Positions 46,416 through 59,034 of a DNA stretch of 64,000 nucleotides are shown one piece after another (the first letter of the stretch is position 1; each line of letters begins with the position of its first letter). The stretch is from Gordionus sp. m RMFG-2023 (Eukaryota; Nematomorpha; Gordioida; Chordodea; Parachordodidae). Where the stretch lies: NCBI RefSeq assembly GCF_954871325.1, contig NC_088778.1, forward strand, positions 5,985,743 to 6,049,742. Reading direction: 5' to 3'. A program made the translations under genes and the position numbers. The notes beneath the pieces were generated by a model. It made no database searches. It saw nothing but the letters and a program-made list of their open reading frames with translations, and had not been told where the DNA came from.

Positions 46416-49330
46416 CTTAACAATATAAAAAAATCAAATTAAAGATAAACAAAATATAATCAAAAACTTAAATAAAATATAAAAACAAAACAAGAAAATA
46501 AATCAAAAACAAATGATAAACATTAAAAATAATAAAATAAAAACAACAAAAAAAGAAAGGGAAGATAATAATAATATGAATAATGAATAAATTATAATAT
46601 AAAAAAAGGACAATAAAAAACACAATATAAATAGGTAACAAAAAAACTAAAACATAATTAAAATAAAATAACACACAAAAAAATAATAAAACAAAATAAC
46701 AAAACAAAAATAAATTAAAAACAAAATAAAAAACTAAATTAAATACAATAATCAATAATAAATGAAAAAAATATTTAAAAAAAACAAAGAAAAACAAAAC
46801 CACAAATATAAAAATAAAATCAAAAACCAAAAGAAATTGAATAACATAATCAAAAAAATCATAAACAATAATCAAAAACTTAAAGAAATTTAATAACATT
46901 ATCAAATAAATAAACCAAAAATAATAATCATAAACCTAAAAAGAAATTTAATAACATTATCAAAAATATAATCATAAACCTAAAAGAAATTTAATAACAT
47001 TATCAAAAATATAATCATAAACCTAAAGAAATTTAAAACCTTATCAAAAATATAATCAAAAACATTGATCAATAAAAAACAAATATAATAAATAAAAATA
47101 AGGCAAATAAAATAAGAAAAATAATCAAAAACAAAATAAAAAAAAACAATAATCTAAATCCAGAAATAATAAAAATAAAAAATATAAAAGACAATAGTCA
47201 TAAATAAAAAAAATTAAAAATAAATGCAAAATAAACACCGAAATAAAATCATATCTAAAATATTAAAATAAAAAAACAAAGAATAAATTAAAATCACAAT
47301 AAAATCAAAAACAAAATCTAAAAAGAAATAAAAAAATTAAAACAAATTAAATATATAACAAAAAAAATTTACATAACAATAAAACAAAATAATAAAAAAA
47401 CATAAACATAATTAAAATAAAAAAAACAAAATAAATGACAAAAAATAAAAAACACAATATAAAAAGAAAATCAAGAAAAAAGTAATTAAAAACAATAATA
47501 AAAACCAAAAAAAAATTTATATAAATAAAATAAATAAAAACAAGAGAAAAAATATGATAAAATTTAAAAATAATATAAAAAATAAATAAATACAAGAAAA
47601 TAAATTTTAAAAAAAAACAAATCAAAAATAAAAAACAAAAATATAAATAATACAAAAATATAAATAATACAAAACACAAATATAACAACAAAAAAACAAC
47701 GTATTAAATAAAAACAAAAACATGATAAAAATAAAAAATATAAAAAAAAACAAATAAAATAAAATCAAAAAGAAAATCAAAAACAAAAAAAAACAAACAT
47801 AAAATCATAAACGGAAATAAAAACGAAATCAAAACAATGATTAAAAATAAACATAATAAAAATAAATAACATAAAAATTAAAAACAAAAAAAAATCAAAA
47901 ATAAAACAAATCAAAAATAAATATAAAAACCACAAATAAATGGCAAAAAATACATAAACTTAACAAAACAATAATAACAAAAAAATAAAAAACATAAACG
48001 AAAAGAAATACAAAGTCGGAAAAAATTAAGAAAGGCAAGACAAAAATCCAAAAATATTTAAAAAACCAAATCAAAAACAAAACAAAAATTAAAAATATAT
48101 GAAAGAGAAAAATAGATAAAAAACAAGAAAATTTTAAAAATGTTAATAAAAAACTAAACAAAAAAATATATACATATGGAAAAAATAAAATATGCTAATC
48201 AAAAACTAAACAAAAAATATATACATATGGAAAAAATAAAATAAGAAAAACTTAATCAAAAGTAAAAAAAAGTCAAAGACAATAAAAACCAATGAAATAG
48301 AAAAAACTAAACAATCATAATAAAAACAAAATAGAATGAAACAAAATCATAACAAAAACACATAAAAACAAAACAAAAATTAAAAAAAAGATAAAAACAG
48401 AATAAATAAATCATTAAAAAAAGAAAAACTCAATAATAAACAAAAGCAAATAAAATAAAAAATAATACAATACAAAAAAAAAGAAAAACATAAAAAAATA
48501 GAATAAAAAAAAAGGGAATAATAAAATCAAAAACATAAAAATTTAAAAAATAATATCAAAAAAACATATAAATATAATATAGGAAAACCAAAAAAAAATA
48601 ATGAAAGAACAAAAATAAAAGCAAAACAAACACACAAAATAAATCAAAAATAAAAACAAAAAAAAATAAAAATTAATATAAAAAATAAATAAAAACAAGA
48701 AAAAAAATTAAAAATTAATCAAAAGTTAGAAACAAATCAAAAGTACGAAACAAAATTATAAAAAGAAAAAAAATAAAACCATGATATCATTAAATACAAA
48801 AATAGAGAAAAAACATAACAGAAGAAATAAGCACATAAAAAATCAAAAATTATAACAAATCAAAAATAAAAAACACACAAAATTGTTCAAAAATAAAACA
48901 ATAACTAAACAAAACAACAATATAATAAAAAACATAATCAAAAACAAAACAAAAAAATAAATACATATAAAAATAAGAAAAAAATAATCAAAAACACAAA
49001 AAATAATAAAAAACTTAGAAACAAAACAAAAAATAATATAAAATGAAAAACAAATAAAATAAAATCAAAAAGAAAAGAAAATCAAAAGTAAATGATAAAA
49101 ATAAAATAAAAATGAAAAAAAGACAAAAAATAAAATAAAAAGAAAACAAAATAAAAAGCAAAAATAAAAAAAATAAAATAGGAAATCAAAAACAAAATTA
49201 AAAATAAAAACAATACTAAAGTGAAAGAAAAGTAAACGAGAATAAATAGTGAATAGAATAGAGAAAAGAAAAGAAAAGAGAAAAGTAAATAGGAAACTAA
49301 AAAGAATAGAACAGAATAGAAAATATGATT
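46416..49330. repeat. A-rich, G-poor low-complexity tract, unit B
   Basis: Counterpart of 40751-43250, about 2.9 kb, alignable through shared words such as ATAATCATAAACCTAAAGAAA and AACAAATCAAAAGTACGAAAC. It carries numerous insertions and deletions relative to unit A. No gene is called. Confidence 0.85.
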
Positions 49331-49399
49331 TTAAAATATCTAAATTAAAACCCCACCCCTACCCCCTATTCTAAGCCAAAACAATATAAATATAATCTC

Positions 49400-49512
49400 A
49401 CCAAGATCCCACCCCACCCCAACCCCATTCCCCTAATAAAACCCAAAACCTTATATTATAAAACATTATTACTAACACATTAACACCCAACCTCTCCCAA
49501 ATCCCAACCCTA
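49400..49512 (-). promoter_or_regulatory. Two potential G-quadruplex motifs, unit B
   Basis: The C runs at 49408-49433 and 49486-49510 on the plus strand are the same as in unit A, giving four-run G motifs on the sense strand of the frameshifted gene copy. Conservation within a young duplication is weak evidence of function. Confidence 0.45.
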
Positions 49513-49597
49513 CCGTCTACCTACAAAAATGAGCCTAAAGCTCCCCTAGCAACCCTAATATATATTATAAAAATAGAAATATACCTTAAAACTCGTC

Positions 49598-50114
49598 TCA
49601 ATCCTGGGTATTAGGACAACAGCAACATATTGGCGCAAAGAATCTTTTGATTCTTTTCCAGATACGCGACTGTCTTGTGGAAGGAAGAGTGGTAGGATAT
49701 GAGGAACACGCTATTTCCTCTTGGTTGGAAGTGGACGAATCCTCTTGATATTGATCGACTGTCTTATCCTTTTCTTCCATAAAATCGGATCTTGGTATGT
49801 TGGGATTGCTGGATATCCTATTAAAATAGAAGCTCTCAGCAACCTTGGGAGATTCAATTTTGCAGATTTCTGAATCTGACTTGCATTTTAAAATATTGGA
49901 TGAAGATTTGTTATTATCAAAAAATCGCACTCGGTTGTTGAGTGCAAATTTTATTCTTATTATTATCACATGTGTCTTTATTTTCTATTGAATCGCTACT
50001 ATAAGAACCGTTATCATTACTATAGTCCGTATCATCATTCCTATCACGGTTTCTGAGTATAGATTTTGTAGGGAAGTATTGCTTGAATTTCAAAGTTGAT
50101 GCATATTCTAACAT
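49598..50114 (-). pseudogene. Copy B of the 171-aa PP1-docking-like gene, frameshifted
   Basis: Nearly identical to 43496-44011. By eye the two differ at about 12 bases, around 7 of them amino-acid changing and 5 silent. One extra base near 49961 shifts the frame after residue about 51, so the first part ends early at about residue 65 (from 50114) and the rest, including RVRFF and the CCCC tail, continues in the other frame down to 49598. The SILK-like and RVxF-like motifs are intact but no longer in one frame. Either a pseudogene or, if the base is an assembly error, a second active gene. Replacements include V to A before the CCCC run and D to E in the acidic part. Confidence 0.7.
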
Positions 50115-51420
50115 AATTCAAAAATTTAAAATAATGATTTTGTAAATACGATAATAATAATATCAACAATCAAAAAAGAATTAGAAAATTTCAATCAAAT
50201 TAAACATGATGATTAAAAACGAATATTTTTAAATTTTAGAACATTCAATTTTTTATCTTGAAAAATGAATATATATATAACTATGAATAAAAATTATAAC
50301 ATTGATCTTGTATTATTACGGAATCAATTTATATTACTTTTTTACAAAATGTTTTATTTGTGGCCGAATATAAAATATATTTTTATATATAAATTTCGCG
50401 TCAAGATTGAAAAGTTATAAGTTTACTTAACAAAAAGATCATATAGTTTTATAATTTATATATTCCATAACAATATTAGTGTGAACTTCTTAAGGCGAGT
50501 GAATTTTCTACACGTATTAATCCCTATATTACAAGCTAATTTCCCCCATTATCGACTAATAGAGAGACTATATCAATTCTCAGGGCAGGACCTTCCCAGC
50601 TTGTTATTATGGTGGAGAATAGGGACACCAGCTTATTGGAAGCTGGTGGGGAGTGAGACTAAATATAACCTTTGCACACGGTATGGTACTGAACGAAGAG
50701 ACGCTTGTTTTAAGAAAAATTGATGTCAAATATATGAAAATTTTATATTCACATAATTGCGAAAAATTTGTAAACATATTTTTTTGATAATCAAAACAGA
50801 TTTCAAAGGCTTATAATCTTATTTTTTTGTTTAACATTTATATAAATAACAATGATTTATTATTATTATTATATTATTCCAATTAATATAGTGTAAGTTA
50901 TATCTTTCTTATATATTTCTAAGTCAAGGGTATAACTACGGAAAAGCTATATTGTATTGTTAGGTTGAACCCTCCCCATTATCCATATATAGTGTAATTT
51001 ATACCTTTTAAACGTATAAAAACTATTATGGATAACTATTATTAGAACCTTTATAGTGTAAATTATACCTTTCTTAAGTCAAAAGTATAATAGGATAAAA
51101 TAATTTAAACTATTTTTGAAATTTCTGAAAGGAGTTTCATTATAACTAAAAAGATGAAATGAATCATGGAAAAAAATCGTCGCCATAGGTTTTTGAGGGA
51201 ATCTTGTATCCAGTGAAAATCCTGTCATGTAGACTTTGGATTCAAACTCTCATCCTCAGATTAATAATAAAATACATTCATTACAAAGATAAATATAATT
51301 GGCTTGGAATTAAGAAATAGATTTCGTTATAAATCTAATTTTTTCTAACAAAATCATATAACATATTACATATTACATTATTTATTCAACATTATAATAT
51401 ATATAATCTATATTATATTC
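50115..51420. other. Flank of unit B and AT-rich DNA, no further gene seen
   Basis: Up to about 50993 this is the counterpart of 44012-44960. Beyond it, the phrase TAGTGTAA(A/T)TTATACCTTT occurs at about 50993-51009 and 51056-51075. It is related to sequences inside the LTR element at 53860 and 54220, so it appears to be a dispersed short repeat. Confidence 0.4.
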
Positions 51421-51429
51421 CCAACCAGT

Positions 51430-51920
51430 TGATTGTTTTGGACATGATAATCTTCATTGTCGATTCTCTAAAGGTAGACATTCTCGACACAGTGCAGTTA
51501 ACGGCACCATTCTCCGTGCTCTACGCTCAGCTCAAATACCCGCAACCCTTGAACCCTGTGGCCTCTCAACCGAGATAATATACTGCCAGGGCTGACCTTA
51601 TTACCTTGGAATAATGGAACTTCATTAGCAAGGGATCTGCACCGACCGATTTTCTCCCTCATTATAACAACTCATTGGTACGAGCTGAAAACTCTAAAAT
51701 TAATAAATACGCTTCCCTAACCCAATTGCAACTTCATACCAATCGTATCCGCCACAACCGGCTTTTTTGGCAATCATGCCCTAACCATCTTCAAATCCCT
51801 TGGTAAAAAAAATCGCGCCATCACTGATAACCCATAGGAAGGCTTCTATCTCAAACAGCGCATATCTATTGATATATGCAGATCTAACTGCATTGTTATC
51901 CACGGCTCCCTTTCTTGACC
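51430..51920 (+). pseudogene. Non-LTR retrotransposon C-terminal domain relic
   Basis: A GC-richer 490-bp patch. In one plus frame it reads CFGHDNLHCRFSKGRHSRHS, AVNGTILRALRSAQIPATLE and PCGL. This matches the zinc-knuckle plus GRxxRHxxxNDxIxRxLxxAxIPxxLEPxGL domain found after the RT in many animal RT-bearing proteins. Later frames give ENSKINKYASLTQLQ and EGFYLKQRISIDICRSNCIV, matching the family's AEKxKxxKYxxL and FLxQRISIAIQRGN blocks. At least two frameshifts and several stops separate them. No RT domain precedes it within the window. Confidence 0.72.
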
Positions 51921-52451
51921 TCCTCCCACCCAACATACAATTTATTATTTTTTTTATTCTATCGTTTTTTATATAGATTTTAATTTACAAATAGTTACAA
52001 TGATATTTTTAATATATATTTTTAAATTACGTATATATGTTTTACTTTTAACGTTCAATATATTATTTTAAAATTGTGATATAGTTTTATATAAATCTAT
52101 GATGAAAATTTGAATAAAATATATTCCAAATAAATTCTAGAGATTTAGCAAATCTATGCGCAAAATTTATACGATTATATATTCTCAACATGCGCTCAGG
52201 ATTATGCTTATATAAAGACGATTAGTGTTGCTAATGTATAATAGTACCTCCACGAACCTTCATTACGTTTTTGTAAATAAACATGAAGTATTTGGTGATT
52301 GTTGATTCAATAAATTTTCTCGTAAGAATAGATACTTTGTTTTTATAATAATCAAAATAATTAGACAATTAGTTGAAAATAATGGTTTTGTTAATTGCTC
52401 ACCCTAACCAACTTAAAGGATATTAATTGTAATTTGTACACTATTAATAAT

Positions 52452-52760
52452 TGTTGCATGTGCGCTATTGTACGCTATTATTTTATTACTTATATTTAAA
52501 ATGTCAGTTATATTTAAATAATTATATTTAAAAGTTTAGTTATATATCTTAAGGCAACAGAATATATATATATATTTTTATTTTAAATTACTTATTTTTT
52601 TTGCTTGTATTATAATAACTTGTAATTCTTTCTTTTTAAATTATATAAATAAAAGATATATTTAATTATTCTAAATTGAACTTTTCCACCATTGCTCAAT
52701 AATATATTCTAAATTATTCTAAATCAAAATTATTCTAAATTGAACTTTTCTCCCAGTTCA
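52452..52760 (+). repeat. 5' LTR
   Basis: 309 bp, TG...CA, with ATAAT on its outer side. Shares the TTAAGGCAACAGAATATATA and TGTATTATAATAACTTGTAA segments with the 3' copy; a few small indels only. Confidence 0.85.
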
Positions 52761-54424
52761 ATATGGTGGAGGATAGGAATGATGTAAAGATCACGAGTAT
52801 TTTGGAGTTGTTCAATACAAAACCGGACAAACTTGAGTCTTCCAGAGAGTATTTCGATAGACTGAAAGGGTATGGTTCGGGGCTCAATCCAGAATTTTTG
52901 TCGGTGCATTTTATGTTGAATTGTCGTAATGAAAAGTTAAAAACAAGGTTGATTGAAGAAAATACTACAGAGATTAATATTATAGAGGACATTGTTGTCA
53001 AATTTGAATCGTTGGATATCAATAATAATAAAACAGATGTAGAGAAAGATTCTTGGAGAAGAGAGGATAGAACCGATTGGCAAGACTTTTCGTCTTGGAA
53101 AGAGAACAAGCAGACTTTTAAGGCCAACAACAACAATTACAACGGCAGCAACAACAACAACAACGGCAGCAACAACAACAACAACAGCAATTACAACAAT
53201 TTCAAAAAGACGGTGATGATACACCCCTTATAATTTAAGGCCAAGAAATAAAATTAATTTTATTAATGATATTATGATTGACCTTCAAGTTAATAATTAT
53301 GATTTTTCTTTTATGATAGATACTGGTTCTCCGGTGTCATCCTTGCTCATGAAAGAGTTTGAAAAGCTTACGAAGGATGAATTTGTTAATACTAAAGAAA
53401 TATGAGATAGGGTTAATTTTTAACTTTTTATAATCCGTTATCGCTTCGAATAGGAATCGGTTGATTGTTCAATGACAATGACTTGATTATAACCTTAAAT
53501 TTAAAAGAAATGACAATGACTTTGAATTACTACCTTAATTTTAAAAGAATTAAATTTTGAGAATTAACTTTACGCAACTCCGTTTTTTTTGTCCTAAGTG
53601 AGCATCAATCAATTATGGCGTGGGGGTATTGTCACTGAGAGGATCAGTAATGTCATTTTAAATTCAAATTTTCTAAGGTCAAAATTATTCATTTAGATCA
53701 TAATGGTTCTTTAATTATAATTGTTTTCTATGATAATACGCTTTTCTTATATTTTTTTTTATCACCATCTCCAAATTATTTTTTTTTTATATATTAATTT
53801 TATTCCAAATATATTTATTGTTTACTGGCCACCTGTAGTGTTAATTGTACCTATCGATAGTGTAATTTATACCTTTTGTAAGGGTAATTACATAAAAAAC
53901 TATCATGTACAACTATGGTGCCAATTCCCCTTGATATATACATTTTCATTCTTAAAAATAAATTAACTCTCGCATGCCAAACGAGTTCTTTCTTTCCCCA
54001 TTTTGTTGTACCATGTTGTGTTTTCAAGACTTTAATTTATATATATATATATTTTTTTGGAGGGAGTGCATGTTGCATGTGCACTATTATAATAAATTTT
54101 TTTTTCATATATTTTAATGATTGTTTTTTTTGATTAAATAATTTTCTTCATTATATCAATTTTATTCCAAATATATTTATTGTTTGTTGGCCACCTATAG
54201 TGTGAATTGTACCTATTGATAGTGTAATTTATACCTTTTGTAAGGGTAATTACATAAAAAACTATCACGTACAACTATGGTGTCAATTCCCCTTTATACA
54301 TATATTTTCATTCTTAAAAATAAATATAAATTACCTTCCGCATGCTAAGCGAGCGGTTATTCCCTATAAATTGTAGTTTCTTTCAGTTTTCATTTTTTTA
54401 TATTTTTTTTTTGGAGGGAGTGCA

Positions 54425-54723
54425 TGTTGCATTGTGCGCTATTATTTTATTACTTATATTTAAAATGTCAGTTATATTTAAATAATTATATTTAAAAGTT
54501 TAGTTATATATCTTAAGGCAACAGAATATATATATATATATTTTTATTTTAAATTACTTATTTTTTTTCCTTGTATTATAATAACTTGTAATTCTTTCTT
54601 TTTAAATTATATAAATAAAAGATATATTTAATTATTCTAAATTGAACTTTTCCACCATTGCTCAATAATATCAAAATTATTCTAAATCAAAATTATTCTA
54701 AATTGAACTTTTCTTCCAGTTCA
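54425..54723 (+). repeat. 3' LTR
   Basis: About 299 bp, TG...CA, followed by ATAAT. A 10-12 bp length difference from the 5' LTR lies mainly at the start and in the repeated ATTCTAAAT words near the end. Confidence 0.85.
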
Positions 54724-54729
54724 ATAATA

Positions 54730-57700
54730 ATCATATAAAAATTTATTAACTAGCCTTATTTCTAACATTATAATATGGGGTAGGATATTTGAGGAGAGTG
54801 GTTGAGAAGAGTTTATTTCCAGGCACCAATTTTCGGATTCCCTGAAAAATATATATCAGGAATCTGTGGAGGTTCAATATTTGAATACGGCGTAGATATT
54901 CTTAAAATAATACATAAACATACTTATTGTCATGGTTCATTTCCTAGTTTTCAGTACACTATTACTTTTTTATACAATGTTAAAATAAGTATTATTGATT
55001 TTATATGTTGTATCCAGTTAAATAAATATTTTAAAAAATTAATTTATTTTAGAATTATTATATTACAAATTATCTAATCAGATCTAGGGTTAATAAAAAA
55101 AATTAGGGGTAATCAGATGATTCGTTGAAACCGTTGTAACATAATTTTTTACTTTGACAATTGGTTCTCATTCATAAACTTACTCGTTATATTATTGCAA
55201 AAGGTGATAAAATATGTATCAACGTTAGGGTAAATAGCCTCTTTTGCCAACAGATCAACAATTTAAAAAATGAGAATAGGAAGTTTTGTTGAAAAAAAAC
55301 GGTGATCATTGGAGTCGATTTATATGTTATCAAATGGTTTTCCGTTGATCTAATGGGCTTTATGGGCCCACCCAATACCTAACATGAAACGTTTCGAAAC
55401 AAAGGAAAGCATCGTGAAATGTCCAGCCATTGTTAAAAATTACAAATAAAACATGGGCCGAGTTGATCCTATAAATTCCTTACTAGCCTCTTCTTCTTGC
55501 CTTTTTTCATGTTTTAAACTCTTCCCTTAATATCTTTATTATTTCAATGCTTGTTAATGGGTGATTATCAGAGGGATTGCAACTGTTAAAAATTCCCGAG
55601 CAGGAATCGCTCCTATCTCTTAAAATATTAGTCGAATATGTATAGTGTAAAGGAAATAAAATTACTAATTCAACTTCGAGAGTTTATCAAATCCAAAAAA
55701 TACTGAAAGTCTAATTTACACATTGGCCGAAGTAGAATGAAAAAAATGTCGGATGCAAATTACCAGGATTTAAGGGCATTACGAAAATAGCGTAAGACAT
55801 GCGGGGTATCATTATGTTCAACCCCAGAAAACAATTGTTTTATTATATATCATAAAAACTGATTTCCTTTGTCTATCATTTTTATACAATTTGTAATATA
55901 AGTTAACATACTACAAAATACTTAGAAATATTCAACGAGGAAAAAATTGTTGCCTTCTTTAGATATACATAGAAAGTAAAAATGAGTATTATAAAATTAT
56001 AAAATTTTTAATTGGTATAGAAATAGAGGATTAAATTTAAAGAGAAATAAACAACATAGTGTTCCCCCTCCCCCAACCCTTACAGAAAACCTCTGGTTAT
56101 GTCTATGAATTTGATGAAGTATTGGAAGTTTACTGAACAAACTCATACAGCACTTTAAAGGCATAATGATATATAAAGGTTAGCGCAGTATATATTATTA
56201 ATTATTTTTTAAAATGCGTAATTTTTTTTAAAATATCAGTTTATTTTGACACTTTTGGAAAATTTTCTAATTTATTAAAAGTAGTAAGATTATTAAACTT
56301 TACCATATTTTCTGAAAAAATTTACATGAGTTCCCTATTACATATATAGTATATAGATAATTGATCAAAAATTTTTTTAAAATTTTTTTACTTGACCAAA
56401 ATGAGGTATGTCGTTTTTAAGTTACAACATGTGAATATTGATACAATTTTTTATACATTATACACTGGTATAGAAAATAATTAAGCAGTTTTTATTAATG
56501 TTAATACATATTGCATAATAATCTATCATTAGAATAATTTTCTTCTCAGAATATAGTTTGAAATTAGAGACAACGCCCAAAAAATCCCCAAAACCTCGAA
56601 AGAATGCTCTATCTGAGTTTCCGGTTATGAGGTTCCATATCCATAAACATATATTGTTTCAAAGTGAATATGCTATTTAGTTGATCAGATTGGTCTATAG
56701 ATTGATAAGAATTTCTCTCCAGAGCCTTTACTCTGGTCGTCAAAGTGGACTTTCCATTAAATTTTATATAATTTGGAGGTATATGTAAAAAAAATTTCTT
56801 TTTTATTTTCCTCATTTATTAAAAGTATATTTGTTTCATAAACTTGATACTCACTATCAAAGTCTTTTTCCTTCTAAATATTACAGATGTAAAATTATGA
56901 GGAGAGGAAATCATATTGTAACTAATAGTTATTACATACGAATAAATTCGAATAAAAAAAAATGAGATAATATTTTTCTTAGAATAGAAAAATGAAAATG
57001 AATATAAAGATTTCTTGTTTATCTTTATTATATTTTTCTTAACTACTAATATTATTTCTTGGTATAAAAAAAAATGTAATTAAAAATTACGAAAAATGTC
57101 AATTTTGAAATGTATGGAATATCTGACATTAAATAATCGCACTTAAGATAAATAAGAGAATTTTTATTTATTAAATAAAGGATTTTTATAAAAAACGGAT
57201 TGTTAAAAATTTCTGCGCCATGGCAGTAGTTTTAGATGCTTTTCTTAATATAGAATTGGTTACAAAATATTAGGTAAAATGGCACTTTTACAAACATATT
57301 TGACAGTTATATAATATATTACATATTACAATATTTTAATAAATTTTACTAATAAATGCTTTTGATAATAAATATAAGTAACAATTTGCATTCAATTCTT
57401 TAAAGCTATCTATTTATTTAAAAATATTATTACAAATTAAACATCTGGATGTACCTTATTAGATATTAACGCTACTGAAATATAGAATTATTTTTTCATG
57501 TACATTCTTTAAAAGATATTTTCTGATGTCCTTATTAATATTATACAGTCTTCTGTAAAATATATAATTCCCTATTGGTAAAGATTATTTAATTGTCATA
57601 CGATATTAGATAAAATTAGATATACTATAAATCTTAGACACAAAATATTCCACTGTTTGTATTGTGCGTTAACTTTTACTTAATTTATAATTTAATTTTA

Positions 57701-58600
57701 TCAATAATTTTATAATTATATTTTCTTTAATTAAGAAAAATAAGTTAAAGTTACTCACTTTATAAAAAAATTATATTTAAGAAAAGATATTATATTATTT
57801 AGTAATTTTATGGATCTTTTAATAGTAATTATAACACATTTCACTTTTGTCTTAAGACTTATCTTTAGATTATATTTTATTTCCTAAAAAATATTTTTGG
57901 TTTCACTTTTTTTTAATATATAATTTGCTTTTTTCCCAAAAAGTATGAATTATAATCAATAGTTTAAGGTATATGCATACATATTTGGGGAAGAGGTGGG
58001 GAGAGGACTAAGGAGGATATTTGTATTAGCTTAAAATGATATAAACAAAAAGTGATAAATTTCTGAATGGGGGAGAGAGAAATTTTCCCTTGCCCCCCCC
58101 CCCGGTTCGCCTATTCTCCAGATGTTAAATTAGGCTTTTAACAAACTCAAGAATTATTATCACATACGATCTTTGGAAGTAAACTATATTTGCACAAAAT
58201 TATCTTTTTTCCGTAAAAACATTCTTAAAGAGTTTTAAACTCCATTGCCTAATAATTCTTCAGGTAATAAAAATAAAAATTATATATACTTAAAACTTAA
58301 ATAATTTTTAGGTAATAAAAGTAAATGTTTCTGAATATCTGTATAAATACTTATAGTAGATGTAGCCAATGAATTTTATCTACAAACAAAATACAGTAAA
58401 TGAAACCTCAAAATATTCTAACGAATATTGAGTATGCCTCTCAAAATGCTTTCAAAAAATTTTCCTTAATAAATCTCAATTGTTTTTTAAAATAAATTAT
58501 CATCTGATTATATCAATAATTATTGAAAATCAAAAGGGTTGTATATGCTGAACCTTTGTTACCTATTCGGTATCATTTCAATGTATGATATGTTGTAAGC
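54730..58600. other. AT-rich intergenic DNA with isolated coding-like frames
   Basis: No recognised gene. A plus-strand open stretch 54802-55077 begins RRVYFQAPIFGFPEKYISGI and then GGSIFEYGVDILK before turning hydrophobic. A plus-strand block near 55150-55310 and the minus-strand frame at 56609-56815 are also more protein-like than their surroundings. None has splice support that I can defend. The rest is featureless AT-rich DNA, with a C run near 58087-58102 being outside this block's interest only as a homopolymer. Confidence 0.35.
56609..56815 (-). CDS. Hypothetical 68-residue frame or exon
   Basis: Reads FFLHIPPNYIKFNGKSTLTT and then RVKALERNSYQSIDQSDQLN on the minus strand, with a more balanced residue mix than other random frames in this AT-rich region. 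No family recognised and no neighbouring exon identified. It may be a chance frame or a fragment of a decayed gene. Confidence 0.2.
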   Translation of the reverse strand: MRKIKKKFFLHIPPNYIKFNGKSTLTTRVKALERNSYQSIDQSDQLNSIFTLKQYMFMDMEPHNRKLR

Positions 58601-58639
58601 TCGTGATGAGCATATGCGAATGCACATCTTCCTTCATTA

Positions 58640-58990
58640 TATGAACTATATTTTTATAGAGCGAAGATGTGCTGGCTTTCAGCACGGTTTGACATTATCC
58701 TGTGGACTCAAGAAAGGTTATAACTGATTTTCCTAATAGTTACTAATTATTAATGGATGAAATATTATTTTTTAGAATATATTATTTTATCTTTAGAGTT
58801 GCTAATAAGATACCACGATCTAACAACGCGGCTGAAGACTGAGATACTGCTCATGATAGAACGATACGAATAGAATCTATACTGCGACAACACTATTGGC
58901 CAAATAAAATTCAAATCAAAGAAAATTTTAGAGACATCGAGAGAAAACAAGAAGAGATAGGAGCATCTCCGAAACGAAAAAAAATATATA
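58640..58990 (+). pseudogene. MULE-like transposase C-terminal relic
   Basis: One frame gives IERRCAGFQHGLTLSCGLKK (about 58660-58720). Another gives NKIPRSNNAAED, then HDRTIRIESILRQHYWPNK and KENFRDIERKQEEIGASPKR (about 58800-58985). The pattern RTNNAVExWH followed by an exposed charged segment is what follows the DDE core in MULE/FLYWCH-linked transposases. A stop separates NNAAED from its expected WH. The match is short and made by eye. Confidence 0.4.
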
Positions 58991-59034
58991 ACCTAGCATA
59001 AAATAATATTTTTATCATAATAAATTAATGCAGT

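Larger units (their letters stand above)
44980..50993. repeat. Tandem duplication unit B, about 6.0 kb
   Basis: Second, direct copy of unit A in the same order. The main size difference is the 29-bp satellite (about 480 bp here against about 1480 bp in A), with smaller indels in the A-rich tract. The homology ends near TATCCATATATAGT at about 50993, where flanking sequence becomes unique. Confidence 0.9.
52452..54723 (+). mobile_element. Compact LTR retroelement fossil with both LTRs
   Basis: Nearly identical LTRs at 52452-52760 and 54425-54723, each running from TGTTGCAT to CAGTTCA, flanked by the 5-bp duplication ATAAT (52447-52451 and 54724-54728). A TGGTGGAGG primer-binding-site candidate follows the 5' LTR, and a purine tract GGAGGGAG precedes the 3' LTR. 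The internal region starts with a Gag-like frame with an Asn-rich tail (52763-53233) and then a protease-like stretch with FMIDTGSPVSS (near 53310-53340). No RT or integrase is visible, so it is a broken or non-autonomous Gypsy-like copy. The LTR similarity suggests a recent insertion. About 360 bp before the 3' LTR, including the purine tract, is duplicated in tandem (about 53790-54430). Confidence 0.88.
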
